From contig NZ_JAERRK010000015.1 in the NCBI RefSeq assembly GCF_016741775.1, forward strand, positions 124,001 through 188,000: a DNA stretch of 64,000 nucleotides, in the 5' to 3' direction. The notes under the pieces are model-generated. The model was given only the letters and a program-made list of their open reading frames with translations. It was not told the origin of the DNA and made no database searches. The position numbers and the translations under genes were made by a program. Origin of the DNA: Streptomyces actinomycinicus (GTDB lineage Bacteria > Actinomycetota > Actinomycetes > Streptomycetales > Streptomycetaceae). Below, in pieces: positions 63,282 to 64,000 of the stretch (its first letter is position 1; every line of letters starts with the position of its first letter).

Positions 63282-64000
63282 ATGTATCACCTCTTCTTCC
63301 GGCTGGTCTTCCGCCGGATGGACCCGGAAGCCGCCCACCACCTGGCATTCCGCTGGATCCGCCTCGCCGCCCGCGTCCCCGTGCTGCGCACGTTCGTCGC
63401 GGCCGCCCTCGCGCCCCGCCACAAGGAGCTGCGCACCGAGGCCTTCGGGCTGCGGATGCACGGCCCCTTCGGGCTCGCCGCCGGCTTCGACAAGAACGCC
63501 GTCGCCATCGACGGGATGTCGATGCTGGGCTTCGACCACGTCGAGATCGGCACCGTGACGGGGGAGCCGCAGCCCGGCAACCCCAAGAAGCGGCTGTTCC
63601 GGCTGGTCGCGGACCGTGCGCTGATCAACCGCATGGGCTTCAACAACGACGGCTCGCTCACCGTGGCGGCCCGCCTGGCCACCCGCGAGCCCGTCTTCAG
63701 GACCGTCGTCGGCGTCAACATCGGCAAGACCAAGATCGTCCCGGAGGCGGAGGCCGTCGGCGACTACGTGAAGTCGGCCGAGCGCCTCGCGCCGTACGCG
63801 GACTACCTGGTCGTCAACGTCTCCTCGCCCAACACGCCGGGCCTGCGCAATCTGCAGGCGGTGGACCACCTGCGCCCGCTGCTCGCCGCCGTCCGTGAGG
63901 CCGCCGACCGCACGGTGGCGAACCGGCGCGTGCCGCTGCTGGTGAAGATCGCCCCGGACCTCGCCGACGAGGACATCGACGCGGTCGCCGACCTCGCCGT
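63282..64000 (+). CDS. pyrD: Quinone-dependent dihydroorotate dehydrogenase (partial, 3' end cut)
   Basis: 239 codons are inside the window. An N-terminal amphipathic helix (MYHLFFRLVFRRMDPEAAHHL) for membrane contact, then FGLAAGFDKNA, EIGTVTGEPQPGNPKKRLFRL, NRMGFNNDG and VVNVSSPNTPGLRNLQ identify the class 2 enzyme, which passes electrons to quinone. It turns dihydroorotate into orotate. ATG 63282 follows GAGGA by about 8 bp. The frame runs off the right edge. Confidence 0.95.
   Translation, partial: MYHLFFRLVFRRMDPEAAHHLAFRWIRLAARVPVLRTFVAAALAPRHKELRTEAFGLRMHGPFGLAAGFDKNAVAIDGMSMLGFDHVEIGTVTGEPQPGNPKKRLFRLVADRALINRMGFNNDGSLTVAARLATREPVFRTVVGVNIGKTKIVPEAEAVGDYVKSAERLAPYADYLVVNVSSPNTPGLRNLQAVDHLRPLLAAVREAADRTVANRRVPLLVKIAPDLADEDIDAVADLA

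Overview
The window is about 72% GC with strong third-position G/C bias, many GTG starts and some TTG starts, and ATGA/GTGA gene overlaps. It carries ssgB and bldD, two genes of sporulating actinomycetes, so it is chromosomal core DNA of a Streptomyces species. From memory, the gene order also matches the conserved Streptomyces block between ssgB and pyrD, and much of it matches the mycobacterial block thrS-HIT-pgsA-acyltransferase-pimA-pdxS/T-yebC-ruvCAB-secDF-apt-relA-ppi-hisS. I see no integrase, transposase, phage or CRISPR array.

Layout. 1-6 kb: a CGNR-type regulator (cut by the window edge), sporulation gene ssgB, a small PGPGW membrane protein, two identical tRNA-Val(CAC) genes flanking an SRPBCC protein, a DEDDh exonuclease, and a translationally coupled pair made of a DUF4365 protein and an unknown protein. 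6-17 kb: thrS, a potassium-channel-like protein, a HIT-family Ap4A phosphorylase-like protein, a large membrane protein, an EF-G paralogue, then the phosphatidylinositol mannoside cluster pgsA-patA-pimA and a LemA-like protein. 17.6-30 kb: pyridoxal phosphate synthesis (pdxS, pdxT), yebC, Holliday-junction genes ruvC-ruvA-ruvB, Sec accessory genes yajC-secD-secF, apt and the (p)ppGpp synthetase/hydrolase relA. 30-37.7 kb: a DUF349 protein, membrane-anchored cyclophilin, MBL hydrolase, hisS, VKOR, rarA and rpsD with a long leader. 37.7-45.9 kb: an NB-ARC/AfsR-like ATPase, two small membrane proteins, alaS, ruvX, mltG. 46-54 kb: shikimate genes aroE, aroC-aroK-aroB, a proline-rich P-loop protein, an M24-like peptidase, efp, nusB. 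54-64 kb: bldD divergent from the pyrimidine operon pyrR-pyrB-pyrC-orf-carA-carB-pyrD, which runs off the right edge.

Most operons are closed by strong GC hairpins. Regulation visible in sequence includes a PyrR-binding-loop-like element overlapping the pyrR ribosome binding site, a palindrome in the bldD upstream region fitting BldD autoregulation, an inverted TGGACCA/TGGTCCA pair upstream of pdxS resembling MocR/PdxR operators, and a structured leader before rpsD. Several intergenic gaps hold short tandem arrays (21/24, 35 and 39 bp periods), and a 14-residue tandem repeat sits inside the proline-rich P-loop protein.

I found no clearly new multi-gene system. The least explained items are the DUF4365 pair (a possible PD-(D/E)XK-like nuclease with an unknown partner), the M24-family protein with altered metal ligands, and the effector-less NB-ARC ATPase with a repetitive tail. 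All functional statements rest on reading motifs and gene order by eye; no database search was run.
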